From: Pseudomonas segetis
GTDB taxonomy: Bacteria; Pseudomonadota; Gammaproteobacteria; Pseudomonadales; Pseudomonadaceae
DNA length: 64,000 nucleotides
Reading direction: 5' to 3'
Assembly: GCF_900188155.1 (NCBI RefSeq)
Contig: NZ_FZOG01000002.1
Location: 263,845 to 327,844, forward strand
The translations under genes and the position numbers were made by a program. Below the pieces are notes generated by a model that did not search any database, was not told the origin of the DNA, and saw nothing but the letters and a program-made list of their open reading frames with translations. Shown in pieces: positions 18,540 through 26,550 of this stretch. Numbering within the stretch: position 1 is the first letter of the stretch; each line of letters begins with the position of its first letter.

Positions 18540-18580
18540 GCCGCTCGCAGACAAGCCCTGCAGGGCTCTCTTTGAGCGGC
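18540..18580. terminator. Nested inverted repeat between convergent genes
   Basis: GCCGCTC at 18540-18546 pairs with GAGCGGC at 18574-18580, and the interior contains the perfect palindrome AGCCCTGCAGGGCT (18554-18567). It lies in the 87-base gap between the convergent CopD-like and glycine-rich genes, so a bidirectional terminator is the simplest reading. A clear T-run is absent. Confidence 0.5.
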
Positions 18581-18607
18581 CATCATGGCCAAGCAAGGCC
18601 GGAGGGT

Positions 18608-19387
18608 TCAAAAAGTGATGATATCCGCCGAGCCTGGTGCGCCCATGGCGCCGGTCTGACCAGCCTGCCCCGGGCGTCCATTGCGTGCGCTGTTGGTGGC
18701 GTAGATCCAACAATCTTTACTCGCCCCACCGGTTCCACCGGCGCCAGCACTCCCGGCCTGGCCACCTTCACCACCTTCAACGCGGATAGTCAGGCGCTCG
18801 GTGGGAAATGCTTGCGGCACCTCGACACGCAAGTGGCCGCCTGGCGCACCGGCTTGACCGTCGCCGCCATCGTAGCCATCAAACCCCTGGCTCGCCTGGC
18901 CCCAAGTGCAACCGCCGGCCTTGCCATTGGCACCCGCCAGGCCCGCATAACCTGGCGTACCCTTGCCGCCACGCACATCAATGATCAACGACTCGGTGGT
19001 TACATCTTCCAGGCGAATAGCCAATGTACGCCCGGCAACGGCGGGACGCTCGAAGGTCCCTGGAGCGCCCCGCGCGGTAATTTGCGCACCACTGGCAATA
19101 TCCCCCGTGGCAGCTTCAAGACGGAATGAACCCTCGCTCGGCGCGATTGCAATTCGCGCGGCCGGACCAAGATTGATATGGGCCACGCGGATTTCACTCA
19201 CCCCGGCTGGCACCAGCAGCGTGCCGTGATCCGCAACCTCCAGACGCTCAAGCATCAATACGCTGGTAACCGCGGGCAAGCGCATCATGCTGTTCGGCTC
19301 GACTTTGATCAGCGTTTGCGCCAACGCCAGGGGGCTGATCAAGGCAACGCCCATCGCTGCAGCCATAAGCACATTACGCATGTTCAT
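18608..19387 (-). CDS. Secreted collagen-like glycine-rich protein
   Basis: Exported protein of 259 residues. ATG at 19387 is chosen because GGAGACC lies seven bases upstream; the longer frame has no ribosome site. The signal peptide ends near 'PLALAQ' (residue 24). Residues 25-140 look like a beta-rich region. The C-terminal half has two Gly-rich blocks with partial G-x-x collagen-like periodicity (about residues 140-185 and 205-255), each containing one Cys and separated by 'LRVEVPQAFPTERLTIRVEG'. I do not recognise a named family. The 5' end overlaps the preceding membrane protein gene by 14 bases, so the two are probably translated together. Confidence 0.75.
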   Translation of the reverse strand: MNMRNVLMAAAMGVALISPLALAQTLIKVEPNSMMRLPAVTSVLMLERLEVADHGTLLVPAGVSEIRVAHINLGPAARIAIAPSEGSFRLEAATGDIASGAQITARGAPGTFERPAVAGRTLAIRLEDVTTESLIIDVRGGKGTPGYAGLAGANGKAGGCTWGQASQGFDGYDGGDGQAGAPGGHLRVEVPQAFPTERLTIRVEGGEGGQAGSAGAGGTGGASKDCWIYATNSARNGRPGQAGQTGAMGAPGSADIITF

Positions 19388-19784
19388 GTTTGGTCTCCGC
19401 CATTGACTCAAATTGCATTTGTAGCTGTAGGTGGCTGTCGCCTTCTGGCTCAACCTTCGCCGCATCCTGGGTTTGCTCGGCGACTGCTGTTGCGTCCGGA
19501 GTAGTTTGCACGCAGGCCTGGCTGACGCTGTCGTCGCGCTTAAGCGCAAGGATGTGAAATATCCCAAGAACCAGTACCTTGGCCCGGCTCAACCAGGGAC
19601 TTGATGACTGTTGCAACTGAGACCTGAAATGCCACAGCTCGACGATATGTGCCGCGGCGACCAGCGCGCCGGCGACATTCAGCAACAGCGAGAAAGGTTG
19701 CGCATAGGGTTCAAGCAAATTACCAACCACAGCAGCCCAAAACAGCAGCGTGAGCGCCGCCCCCACAGCCAAAATCACTTTCAT
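19374..19784 (-). CDS. DUF1145-family membrane protein with an acidic C-terminal extension
   Basis: Small inner-membrane protein of 136 residues. The first ~55 residues match DUF1145 (YhhL-like), with 'LFWAAVVGNLLEPYAQPF' and 'HIVELWHFR'. ATG at 19784 begins MKVILAVG and is preceded by GGGGGCGGGG; an earlier Met at 19817 lacks a ribosome site. After the domain is a hydrophobic stretch (residues 67-80) and a hydrophilic, Gln/Glu-rich tail of about 50 residues that is not part of DUF1145 as I know it. The 3' end overlaps the glycine-rich gene. Function unknown. Confidence 0.75.
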   Translation of the reverse strand: MKVILAVGAALTLLFWAAVVGNLLEPYAQPFSLLLNVAGALVAAAHIVELWHFRSQLQQSSSPWLSRAKVLVLGIFHILALKRDDSVSQACVQTTPDATAVAEQTQDAAKVEPEGDSHLQLQMQFESMAETKHEHA

Positions 19785-19971
19785 CCCCGCCCCCAGCAGT
19801 TTTGTTTTGCCGCACATTAACGGCTTTCACCTTGCGATGAAATGCTCGGCGCAAATAAATCCGGGCACGGCACAGCAATTGGCAAACCGCCAATGGCAAA
19901 CAAACCGGCCTTGATCCGCAGAGGAACGCTTGGACGAATGTCCGCAGCGGTGAAACTGTTAAAGCGCTTGT

Positions 19972-19993
19972 GTTACCGGAACGTACCGGTAAC
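19972..19993. repeat. Perfect 8-bp inverted repeat, part of a longer imperfect stem
   Basis: GTTACCGG (19972-19979) and CCGGTAAC (19986-19993) flank the hexamer AACGTA. Outside, CTTG and CAAG extend the stem with one mismatch. It lies in the gap between the DUF1145 gene start and the end of an OmpA-family gene, and could be an operator or part of a terminator. Confidence 0.5.
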
Positions 19994-20016
19994 CCAAGGT
20001 AAACTCGTCAAGCCTG

Positions 20017-20046
20017 CCCCCGGCAAACCGCGAGGCCTGCCGGGGG
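20017..20046 (-). terminator. Hairpin after the OmpA-family gene
   Basis: CCCCCGGCA (20017-20025) pairs perfectly with TGCCGGGGG (20038-20046). It follows the stop of the minus-strand OmpA-family gene by 24 bases. No T-run follows on that strand, so termination strength is uncertain. Confidence 0.55.
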
Positions 20047-20070
20047 AAACTTGAATATCGCGACAGCAGG

Positions 20071-20688
20071 TTAAGGCTGTGCTTCCACTGCAGCTTCTAC
20101 GCGACGGTTGATCGCACGACCTTCTGCGGTGGCGTTGTCCGCAACTGGACGGCTTTCACCATAACCCACCGAGCTGACACGGCCACTTTCAACGCCGTAT
20201 TGATCGACCAGAACGTTACGTACCGAATTGGCACGACGCTCAGACAGCGACTGGTTGTAGGCGTCTGTACCCACGGAGTCAGTGTGACCTTCAACCACTG
20301 TGGTGGTTTGCGGGAACTGCTTCATGAAGTCAGCCAGGTTTTGGATGTCGGCGTAGCTGTCTTGCTTGACGTTGTCCTTGTCGAAGTCAAACTTGACGTC
20401 CAGCTCGACACGAACAGCCTCGGCAACAGGTTCAGGCTCAACAACCACAACCTCTTCAACCACTGGCTCAGGCGATGCGCCGTGAACCCAGCAATAAGCT
20501 GCTGCCAGACCAGCACCAATCGCTGCACCACCGCCAGCCCAGGCCGAGCTTTCGATTGCGCCCAAACCAGCACCGCCGATGCCGCCAACTACTGCACAAG
20601 TAGGCCAGTCACTTTTCTGAATGCCAGCACAGCCAGTCAGAAAGGTGGATGCCAAAACCAAGGGTACCGCTTTGCTAGTGATGCTCAT
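20071..20688 (-). CDS. OmpA-family outer-membrane lipoprotein with glycine-zipper segment
   Basis: Predicted lipoprotein of 205 residues. The lipobox is FLTGC (Cys at residue 20). Residues 33-65 are Gly/Ala-rich, a possible membrane-inserting glycine zipper. An acidic, Pro/Val/Glu-rich linker (about residues 72-92) leads to an OmpA-like peptidoglycan-binding domain: 'KFDFDKDNVK', 'VVEGHTDSVGTDAYNQ' near 131-146, 'LSERRANSVRNVL', and 'AINRRVEAAV'. The conserved Asp and Arg are present. The gene is monocistronic and divergent from the DUF6231 gene. It probably anchors the envelope to the cell wall. Confidence 0.9.
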   Translation of the reverse strand: MSITSKAVPLVLASTFLTGCAGIQKSDWPTCAVVGGIGGAGLGAIESSAWAGGGAAIGAGLAAAYCWVHGASPEPVVEEVVVVEPEPVAEAVRVELDVKFDFDKDNVKQDSYADIQNLADFMKQFPQTTTVVEGHTDSVGTDAYNQSLSERRANSVRNVLVDQYGVESGRVSSVGYGESRPVADNATAEGRAINRRVEAAVEAQP

Positions 20689-20852
20689 ATATACGTCTCC
20701 GGTTAATAATCGGCTCCAAACCGATACTTATGGATTAAAGACGGCACTTCTAAATTCCGCCAGAGTTGATTTACAACGATGTGAAGAACGAACAGTTATA
20801 GGCCATCTTAGTCATGCGGGTTAGTCTTTATCCACCTGCATGAGGAATATTG

Positions 20853-21350
20853 ATGAGTGAATGCATTTCTTCGCGTACGCCACAGCAAGCTGTAGCTGCG
20901 CTTCTAGAGCGCTTTGCGCCTAAAAGACTACTGTTGGTTGGCGCCAGTGAATTGCCGGCTTTAGCCGCCTTCAAACTGGCCCATCCAGACTGCCAGATCG
21001 ACCACGCCGACGCCGGATTACTGCCTAATACTTTAGCCGCACAGCGCTATGACCTGGCCTTGATTGCAGATTGCCTCGAGCATTTACCGAAAAATGCTGG
21101 CCTGCAACTACTCGGTGGCATTCGTAACCTCAATACCAATCGAATGGTTGTGTTGGTCGATCTGGCGGCCAGCCAATGGCAAGAAACCGACATGTTTTCA
21201 CTGGCCTTGCAAACCAGCGAACGCTTTGCACGAGGTGAACAGACCCTCAGCCTGTTTACCTATGATTTACTTGACTACAAGCAAGTCCCCGACTGGCTCA
21301 ACGCCAAGTTCTGGGCCAATCCGGAAAACTTCGGCAAATACTGGTGGTAA
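20853..21350 (+). CDS. DUF6231 family protein (SAM-methyltransferase-like fold)
   Basis: Cytoplasmic protein of 165 residues, conserved in pseudomonads and of unknown function. The pattern '[16 protein letters not shown]' (near residue 25) followed by '[15 protein letters not shown]' (near 68) resembles motifs I and IV of class I methyltransferases, but the classical glycine-rich loop is weak. The C-terminus '[19 protein letters not shown]' is a signature of the family. GAGG lies seven bases before ATG at 20853. Its stop is eight bases before the YchJ gene, so they form an operon. Confidence 0.85.
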   Translation: MSECISSRTPQQAVAALLERFAPKRLLLVGASELPALAAFKLAHPDCQIDHADAGLLPNTLAAQRYDLALIADCLEHLPKNAGLQLLGGIRNLNTNRMVVLVDLAASQWQETDMFSLALQTSERFARGEQTLSLFTYDLLDYKQVPDWLNAKFWANPENFGKYWW

Positions 21351-21358
21351 CTGGCGCA

Positions 21359-21841
21359 ATGAACACTGCATCAATTGACTCCAGCTGTCCGTGCGGCAGC
21401 GCTGACTTGCTGGCTGAATGCTGCGGTCGCTATCACACCGGCACTCCGGCCCCCAGCGCCGAGACGCTGATGCGTTCACGCTACAGCGCCTATGCCTTGG
21501 GTCTGGTTGACTATCTGGTGGAGACAACCCTGCCGGCCCAGCAAGCCTTGCTCGACCGCGAGGCGATCAGGGCATGGAGCCTGCAAAGCACCTGGCTCGG
21601 ACTGGAAGTAGAAAGCGCCGAGGTGCTTGGCGGCAAGCCCGAGCATGCCTTTGTAACCTTCACTGCACGCTGGCATGACGCAAGCGGTGAGCACAGCCAC
21701 CGCGAGCGCTCGGCATTCGTGCAGAACAATGGCCGCTGGTACTTTATTGACCCGACGGTCCAGCTCAAGCTTGGACGCAATGACCCCTGCCCCTGCTCCA
21801 GCGGACAGAAATTCAAGAAATGTTGCGCAGTCTTCTTCTAG
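21359..21841 (+). CDS. ychJ: YchJ-family protein with two SEC-C zinc motifs
   Basis: Protein of 160 residues of the YchJ/UPF0225 family. An N-terminal Cys cluster ('[17 protein letters not shown]', residues 10-26) and a C-terminal SEC-C motif ('[18 protein letters not shown]') frame an NTF2-like central domain with '[12 protein letters not shown]' near residue 37. SEC-C motifs bind zinc and in SecA contact SecB and ribosomes. The function of YchJ is not established. The ATG at 21359 lies eight bases after the DUF6231 stop; an in-frame GTG at 21344 would overlap that gene. Confidence 0.9.
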   Translation: MNTASIDSSCPCGSADLLAECCGRYHTGTPAPSAETLMRSRYSAYALGLVDYLVETTLPAQQALLDREAIRAWSLQSTWLGLEVESAEVLGGKPEHAFVTFTARWHDASGEHSHRERSAFVQNNGRWYFIDPTVQLKLGRNDPCPCSSGQKFKKCCAVFF

Positions 21842-21865
21842 TCGGCTCAGCGGTACACTTATCGA

Positions 21866-21893
21866 CCCAGGCTGCAGCACGCCACAGCCTGGG
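21866..21893. terminator. Hairpin between convergent genes
   Basis: CCCAGGCTG (21866-21874) is the exact reverse complement of CAGCCTGGG (21885-21893). It lies in the 56-base gap between the convergent ychJ and the minus-strand gene ending at 21898. The position suggests a bidirectional terminator; a T-run is weak on both strands. Confidence 0.6.
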
Positions 21894-21897
21894 CGGT

Positions 21898-22449
21898 TCA
21901 ATCTTGCAATTTGAGATGTGATACATCTGGCGCCGGCCCGGGCGGGGCATCCTTGGCCTGGCCCATATCACTGCCAACAGGCGCCAGGGAGAACTGCGAC
22001 AGGTCAAGGTTCGGCGCTTGCGGCTCGGGTTTGCCGTCCTGCAAGTCGTCACCTAGCGGAGCAATACCAAAGTCGGGCGCTTGAACCTCACTGAATGCAG
22101 CCATGTATTCATCGCGCGGCAAGAGTTTTTTAGATGACTGGGCACTCACGGTTGCTGGGGCTGCGGGAGCCGGTTCGGTTGCAGCCGGTGCAGGTGCCAA
22201 CTCAATCTCCTCGATTTCGTCAGGCATGACGACGATATCAACCACAGCGCCCGCGCGCTCAAGCGTGGTCCGATATTTCTCGGCATTGGCCTGGTCGAGA
22301 TTATTCTTGATCACCAGGCGACGCCCTGAAAACATCATGGCAATACGTTGCGGATTCGCCTGAAACAAACGCCCAAGATTGGCCTGAACCAGCGCCAGGT
22401 CTGCCCCCGGAACCAATTGCCCTGAGAAAACAACTTCATAACGGCTCAT
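21898..22449 (-). CDS. Conserved hypothetical protein with Pro/Ala-rich tail
   Basis: Soluble protein of 183 residues. The N-terminal ~75 residues form a small alpha/beta module ('YEVVFSGQLVPGADLALVQ', 'RLFQANPQRIAMMFSGRRLVI', 'KYRTTLERAGAVVDIV') that I have seen as the N-terminal module of several Pseudomonas proteins; I know no function for it. Residues 85-105 are Ala/Pro/Glu-rich, and the rest is acidic and apparently disordered, with two similar segments, 'APDFGIAPLGDDL' and 'QFSLAPVGSDM'. No membrane segment or signal peptide is seen. The gene stands alone and faces ychJ. Confidence 0.75.
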   Translation of the reverse strand: MSRYEVVFSGQLVPGADLALVQANLGRLFQANPQRIAMMFSGRRLVIKNNLDQANAEKYRTTLERAGAVVDIVVMPDEIEEIELAPAPAATEPAPAAPATVSAQSSKKLLPRDEYMAAFSEVQAPDFGIAPLGDDLQDGKPEPQAPNLDLSQFSLAPVGSDMGQAKDAPPGPAPDVSHLKLQD

Positions 22450-22839
22450 GTCACGTTCCTAATCCGTGCTTGCTCGATTGGATGGCAAGCGACTTGCTAT
22501 TGACTTGCCATTGTATGTCGCCTGCCTTGCGCGGCTGCAAAAACCACTGCACTTGAGGCAGGCCAGGATACTCAAGCCATGGCTTAGACCTTTATACTTG
22601 GCCACGGCTCTTTGCTGGCACATAGCTTTATCCTAGTTGCTTAAACTGCGGATAAGTAGCAATGGTGCCGCGACTGATTGCAAATTTGCCGACAGGCGCT
22701 TGAAGCTGTGCGCTGGGTCGCGCAATTCGTCGGCGTCGCTGCATGCAGTGCCGAATATCTGCGGTCCTGCTATCTGCCCCGCGCCAGCTCGCCCCTGATT
22801 ATTGCGGACGTTAATCTTAATTTATTCAAGGAATAGAAA
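22450..22839. other. 390-base divergent intergenic region upstream of the KefB/C-like gene
   Basis: Holds the promoters of two divergent genes. ATGGCAAG (22482-22489) and CTTGCCAT (22504-22511) form an 8-bp inverted repeat about 35 bases upstream of the minus-strand gene and may be an operator. I find no recognisable RNA motif and no credible small gene in the remainder. Confidence 0.4.
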
Positions 22840-24651
22840 ATGCCTCATGAAGGCAGCGCATTGCAGGTCATCGTAGTCTTCCTGCTAGCAGCCGTGCTTG
22901 TGGTACCACTGGCTAAACGCTCGCAACTCGGGGCCGTACTGGGTTACCTGGCAGCGGGGGTATTGATTGGCCCGCCCGTATTGGGACTGATTACCAACCC
23001 GGAACAGGTCAGCCATATTTCCGAACTTGGCGTCGTGCTGCTGTTGTTCATTATTGGTCTCGAACTCTCTCCGCGCCGGCTCTGGGTGATGCGCAAGGCC
23101 GTATTCGGCGCGGGCATGGCGCAGGTGCTGCTGACCGGCATGATCATCGGCCTGGTCGCCTGGCAGCTTTTCGCTCAACCCCTCAACACTTCAGTGGTAC
23201 TCGGCCTGGGCCTGGCCCTGTCATCAACAGCATTTGGCCTGCAGATTCTGGCCGAACGCAAGGAGCTCACCAGCCCCCATGGGCGCCTGGCCTTTGCTAT
23301 TTTGCTGTTCCAGGATATCGCGGCGATCCCCTTGATCGCCATGGTCCCGATACTCAGCGGGGCCGATGCCGCCAGCGGTATCGATCTGATGCAGTTGCTC
23401 AAGGTGGTCGCCAGCATTGGCCTGGTCGTTGTCGGAGGCCGCTACCTGCTACGGCCGGTTTTTCGCACAGTGGCCAAAACCGGCTTGCAGGAAGTATCGA
23501 CTGCAACCGCGCTATTGGTTGTGTTCGGCACCGCCTGGCTAATGGAACTCGTCGGCATTTCGATGGCATTGGGTGCCTTTCTGGCGGGGCTGCTGCTTGC
23601 GGACTCCGAATACCGCCATGAACTCGAATCCCAGATCGAGCCATTCAAGGGCTTGTTGCTCGGTTTGTTCTTTATCAGCGTGGGCATGTCCGCGGACATC
23701 AGCCTGCTGCTCACCCAGCCCGTTACCGTTATTGGCCTGACCCTGCTGTTGATTGCGCTGAAAATGCCGGTCTTGCTGCTGGTCGGCAAGCTGATTGGCG
23801 GACTCAACAAACAAAGCGCCGTGCGCCTGGCCATTGTTTTGGCAGCCGGCGGCGAATTCGCCTTTGTGGTATTCAGAATGGCCCGTCAACAAGGGCTATT
23901 TGAGCCAGAGCTGTACGACTTGCTGATTTTAACCATCACCTTGTCGATGGCCCTGACACCGCTGATGATCCTTCTGGTGGCGCGCCTGCTGAGGGAAAAA
24001 CCAGTTGTAAAAGAAGTCCCTGAAGAATACAGCGACATGGGCATCGGCATCGATCAGCCGCGCGTAGTGATCGCCGGTTGCGGCCGCATGGGCCAGATCG
24101 TTGCGCGAATCCTGCGAGCCCAGCACATTTCATTTATCGCCCTGGATACCTCGGTCGAAACCATCGAGCTGTCGCGCAGCCTGAGCGGGGACATGCCGAT
24201 TTTCTACGGCGATCCATTGCGCCCCGAGATTTTGCGCGCGGCACAAACCGAGCATGCCGAGTACTTCATCGCCGCGATGGATGACCCTGACACAAACTTC
24301 AAGGCAGTCGAACTGGTACACCGGCTTTACCCCAAGATAAAGGTAATTGCCAGGGCGCGTAGCCGAAGCCATGTATACCGGCTGATCGACGCTGGGGCCA
24401 CACCGGTTCGTGAAACCTTCTACTCCAGCCTTGAAATGAGCCGCCTGACGCTGCTTGGCCTGGGCATTGAGGACACACTGGCAGACAAGCTCATCACCCG
24501 CTTCCAACACCACGACGAACAAGTACTTGAAGCCCAGTACCGAGTGCGCGGCAACAAGGAGGCCGTGATGCAGACAGCGCGTGAAGCGCGGGCAGAACTC
24601 GAAACATTGTTCAAAGCTGACAGCGCCGATGAAAAGCCAATAACGGAATAG
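22840..24651 (+). CDS. Monovalent cation:proton antiporter-2 (KefB/KefC-like)
   Basis: CPA2-family K+/H+ antiporter of the inner membrane, 603 residues. Residues 5-385 hold about 12 helices; 'ALSSTAFGLQILAERKELTSPHG' and 'FAILLFQDIAAIPLIAM' (about residues 128-172) carry the ion-binding Asp region of KefC. The cytoplasmic part begins with a TrkA-N/RCK nucleotide-binding fold: 'RVVIAGCGRMGQIVARIL' from residue 408, with G-x-G-x-x-G. KefB/C proteins export K+ in response to glutathione adducts. No KefF/KefG ancillary gene is adjacent, so gating by glutathione adducts is not proven. AAGGA precedes the start. Confidence 0.93.
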   Translation: MPHEGSALQVIVVFLLAAVLVVPLAKRSQLGAVLGYLAAGVLIGPPVLGLITNPEQVSHISELGVVLLLFIIGLELSPRRLWVMRKAVFGAGMAQVLLTGMIIGLVAWQLFAQPLNTSVVLGLGLALSSTAFGLQILAERKELTSPHGRLAFAILLFQDIAAIPLIAMVPILSGADAASGIDLMQLLKVVASIGLVVVGGRYLLRPVFRTVAKTGLQEVSTATALLVVFGTAWLMELVGISMALGAFLAGLLLADSEYRHELESQIEPFKGLLLGLFFISVGMSADISLLLTQPVTVIGLTLLLIALKMPVLLLVGKLIGGLNKQSAVRLAIVLAAGGEFAFVVFRMARQQGLFEPELYDLLILTITLSMALTPLMILLVARLLREKPVVKEVPEEYSDMGIGIDQPRVVIAGCGRMGQIVARILRAQHISFIALDTSVETIELSRSLSGDMPIFYGDPLRPEILRAAQTEHAEYFIAAMDDPDTNFKAVELVHRLYPKIKVIARARSRSHVYRLIDAGATPVRETFYSSLEMSRLTLLGLGIEDTLADKLITRFQHHDEQVLEAQYRVRGNKEAVMQTAREARAELETLFKADSADEKPITE

Positions 24652-24820
24652 GCCGTAGGGGCACAATACTAAAAACCTGTGGCGCACCAGTTAATGATGC
24701 CGGAAGTTAAGCAGTAACATTTCTGACCCGATTTTGACTCACAATGGCGCAGGTTTTTAAGCTTAGGCAGCTTGCACCCAAGCGGTTGCTTGTTACACTG
24801 GGCGTCTTACGGAGTACAAA

Positions 24821-25318
24821 ATGGCTTATCAGGCATCCATTATAAGAACGTTCAGCCTAGTTTTAATTTTTGGCCTCATCAGCAGTCTGAACGGTTGTTC
24901 GACATGGCTGACTGGCAACTTTAAAGACCCCGATGTTCGTCTGGTCAAGGTTGAAGTCATCAAGGCAAAATTGCTTGAGCAGCAATTCCGGCTGCGCTTC
25001 CATATCAAGAACCCGAATGACGTCAGCTTGCCCGTTCGCGGCATTGATTACGTAGTATTCCTCAATGACATGAAACTCGCTGAAGGCGAGTCTGATGTCT
25101 GGTTTACCGTTCCAGCAAATGGCCAGCATTCTTTTGAAATTCCGGTGCGCACCAACCTGTGGCGACATGTCCGCCAGATCGTAAAAATGCTCGAACATCC
25201 CGACGAACCCATCCGCTATCGGCTCGAAGGTGAAGTTAAAACCGGAATGTTGTTCGGTCGCAGCGTGCACATGATGCGAAATGGCGAGATAATCCCCGGA
25301 GATTTCATCCCGGAGTAG
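24821..25318 (+). CDS. LEA type 2 family lipoprotein
   Basis: Predicted lipoprotein of 165 residues. The signal peptide ends in the lipobox SLNGC (Cys near residue 26). The mature part matches the LEA-2/WHy domain, a beta-sandwich: 'FRLRFHIKNPNDVSLPVRGIDYVVF' near residues 56-80, with the typical N-P-N motif, and 'GESDVWFTVPANGQHSFEIPV'. LEA-2 proteins are associated with desiccation and stress, but bacterial roles are not well defined. GGAG lies before the start. The SEC-C gene begins six bases after the stop, so the two are one operon. Confidence 0.87.
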   Translation: MAYQASIIRTFSLVLIFGLISSLNGCSTWLTGNFKDPDVRLVKVEVIKAKLLEQQFRLRFHIKNPNDVSLPVRGIDYVVFLNDMKLAEGESDVWFTVPANGQHSFEIPVRTNLWRHVRQIVKMLEHPDEPIRYRLEGEVKTGMLFGRSVHMMRNGEIIPGDFIPE

Positions 25319-25324
25319 TTTCGC

Positions 25325-25516
25325 ATGACCCAACAACCTCACGTCCATGGCCCTGACTGCAATCACGACCACGATCACGACCATCACCATGGCCACGTGC
25401 ACGGCCCTCATTGCAACCACCAGGAGCCAGTGCGTAACCAGCTCAAAGATATCGGGCGCAATGATCCTTGCCCGTGCGGCAGCCAGAAGAAATTCAAAAA
25501 ATGCCACGGCGCCTGA
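25325..25516 (+). CDS. Small His-rich SEC-C zinc-motif protein
   Basis: Protein of 63 residues. The first half is extraordinarily rich in His and Asp: two 'HGP-C/H-NH' units flank a run of alternating Asp/His (residues 6-32), which together form a probable metal-binding region. The C-terminus is a clean SEC-C motif, '[19 protein letters not shown]', with C-x-C-x8-C-H for zinc. GGAG is nine bases before ATG. It sits between the LEA-2 lipoprotein and DUF2489 genes and is probably co-transcribed with both. A zinc-storage or chaperone role is plausible but not established. Confidence 0.88.
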   Translation: MTQQPHVHGPDCNHDHDHDHHHGHVHGPHCNHQEPVRNQLKDIGRNDPCPCGSQKKFKKCHGA

Positions 25517-25523
25517 TCAGTCA

Positions 25524-25985
25524 ATGAATATGCTCTCATTGGTTCTGATCTGCGTCGCAGCAGTTGTAGTCATGGCGCTTGGCTTCTATGCCCTGTCGCT
25601 ATGGCGCAAGGTCTGGTCGATACAACGCCAGCAACGCAATGCAACCCGAGAGCAGCAGCAACGGCTTGGCGAAGATTTGAAGATCCTCGCCAGCAGCCTG
25701 CTTGAAGGACAGTTGCCACTTATCGAGGGCGCCATTCGGATCAAGGTGCTGCTCGATAACTTCGACATTGGTCTTAGTCAGGACTCCCACTGCCAGGTCT
25801 TTCATCAGTTGTATGAAGCCACCGCGCACGTACCGACCCATGCCGATTGGAAAGCGCTGGATAAAACCAGCCGTCGCCAGCATGAAAAAAACTTCAGTGA
25901 ACTGGAGCTGCAACACAAGGCCCAGGCCCGCGAATCTGCGCGCTGGCTGCTGGACGCAATTGCGACCTGGCCCAGCCGCGCTTGA
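25524..25985 (+). CDS. DUF2489 membrane-anchored protein
   Basis: Protein of 153 residues with one N-terminal transmembrane helix (residues 4-25) and a helical cytoplasmic domain. 'RQQRNATREQQQRLGEDLKILASSLLEGQLPLIEGAIRI' spans most of the helical core and matches DUF2489 (YmfA/YfhG-like unknowns). ATG at 25524 is seven bases after the SEC-C stop; the longer upstream frame overlaps that gene and is only its shadow. The ribosome site is weak, so translation may be coupled. Function unknown. Confidence 0.8.
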   Translation: MNMLSLVLICVAAVVVMALGFYALSLWRKVWSIQRQQRNATREQQQRLGEDLKILASSLLEGQLPLIEGAIRIKVLLDNFDIGLSQDSHCQVFHQLYEATAHVPTHADWKALDKTSRRQHEKNFSELELQHKAQARESARWLLDAIATWPSRA

Positions 25986-26285
25986 CGCCCATGAAGGCTG
26001 CGACAATCAGTCCCATGAGGGTCGCCTGCAATGGCATGTGAACCCGTACTTGGAGCAGGCCAAACCCCGCACAAACCTAAGGTGCGCAAGGGGTTGGCAT
26101 TTGTCATGTAGTTAGCGTAGAGTTATTTGACTGTGTTTGCATGGGTCGCAGTTAATCGTGGCCTGATGCAGTAGATCCTTTACGATCCGCTACATCCCTC
26201 CCGAAAGCTATTTCTCCTTGCAACCAGTCTCAGTCCTTCTATTATGAGGAGGCTGTCATCAACTTTAAGTTTCAAGGAATAAAAA
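25986..26285. promoter_or_regulatory. 300-base region with the long leader of the cold-shock gene
   Basis: No gene is recognised here. The distance and the pyrimidine-rich stretch (about 26190-26240) before the cold-shock gene are consistent with the long, structured 5' leader typical of cspA-type genes, which controls stability and translation at low temperature. The ribosome site AAGGAAT is just before the start. The transcription start cannot be placed from sequence alone. Confidence 0.45.
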
Positions 26286-26498
26286 ATGTCGAATCGTCAG
26301 AACGGTACCGTCAAGTGGTTTAACGACGAGAAAGGTTTTGGTTTTATCACTCCAGAAAGCGGTCCGGATCTGTTCGTACATTTCCGCGCTATCGAAGGTA
26401 ACGGCTTCAAGAGCCTGAAAGAAGGCCAGAAAGTCAGCTTCGTAGCTGTACAAGGTCAAAAAGGCATGCAAGCTGACCAGGTTCAAGTCCAGGAATAA
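26286..26498 (+). CDS. capB: Cold-shock protein of the CspA family (CapB-like)
   Basis: Single-strand nucleic-acid binding protein of 70 residues, one OB fold. RNP1 is KGFGFI at residues 16-21 and RNP2 is LFVHF at 29-33; the N-terminus '[16 protein letters not shown]' is the standard cold-shock domain. It acts as an RNA chaperone, melting structure to keep transcripts translatable. The gene is monocistronic, with a strong intrinsic terminator just after the stop and a long leader before it. Among the Pseudomonas paralogues it most resembles CapB/CspA; the symbol is a best guess. Confidence 0.95.
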   Translation: MSNRQNGTVKWFNDEKGFGFITPESGPDLFVHFRAIEGNGFKSLKEGQKVSFVAVQGQKGMQADQVQVQE

Positions 26499-26514
26499 TC
26501 TTGCCGCTTTGAAG

Positions 26515-26545
26515 AACCCCTGATGGCAACATCAGGGGTTTTTTT
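26515..26545 (+). terminator. Strong intrinsic terminator of the cold-shock gene
   Basis: AACCCCTGATG (26515-26525) pairs perfectly with CATCAGGGGTT (26530-26540) around a GCAA tetraloop and is followed by a run of T (to 26545). It lies 16 bases after the stop codon. Confidence 0.95.
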
Positions 26546-26550
26546 ATGGC

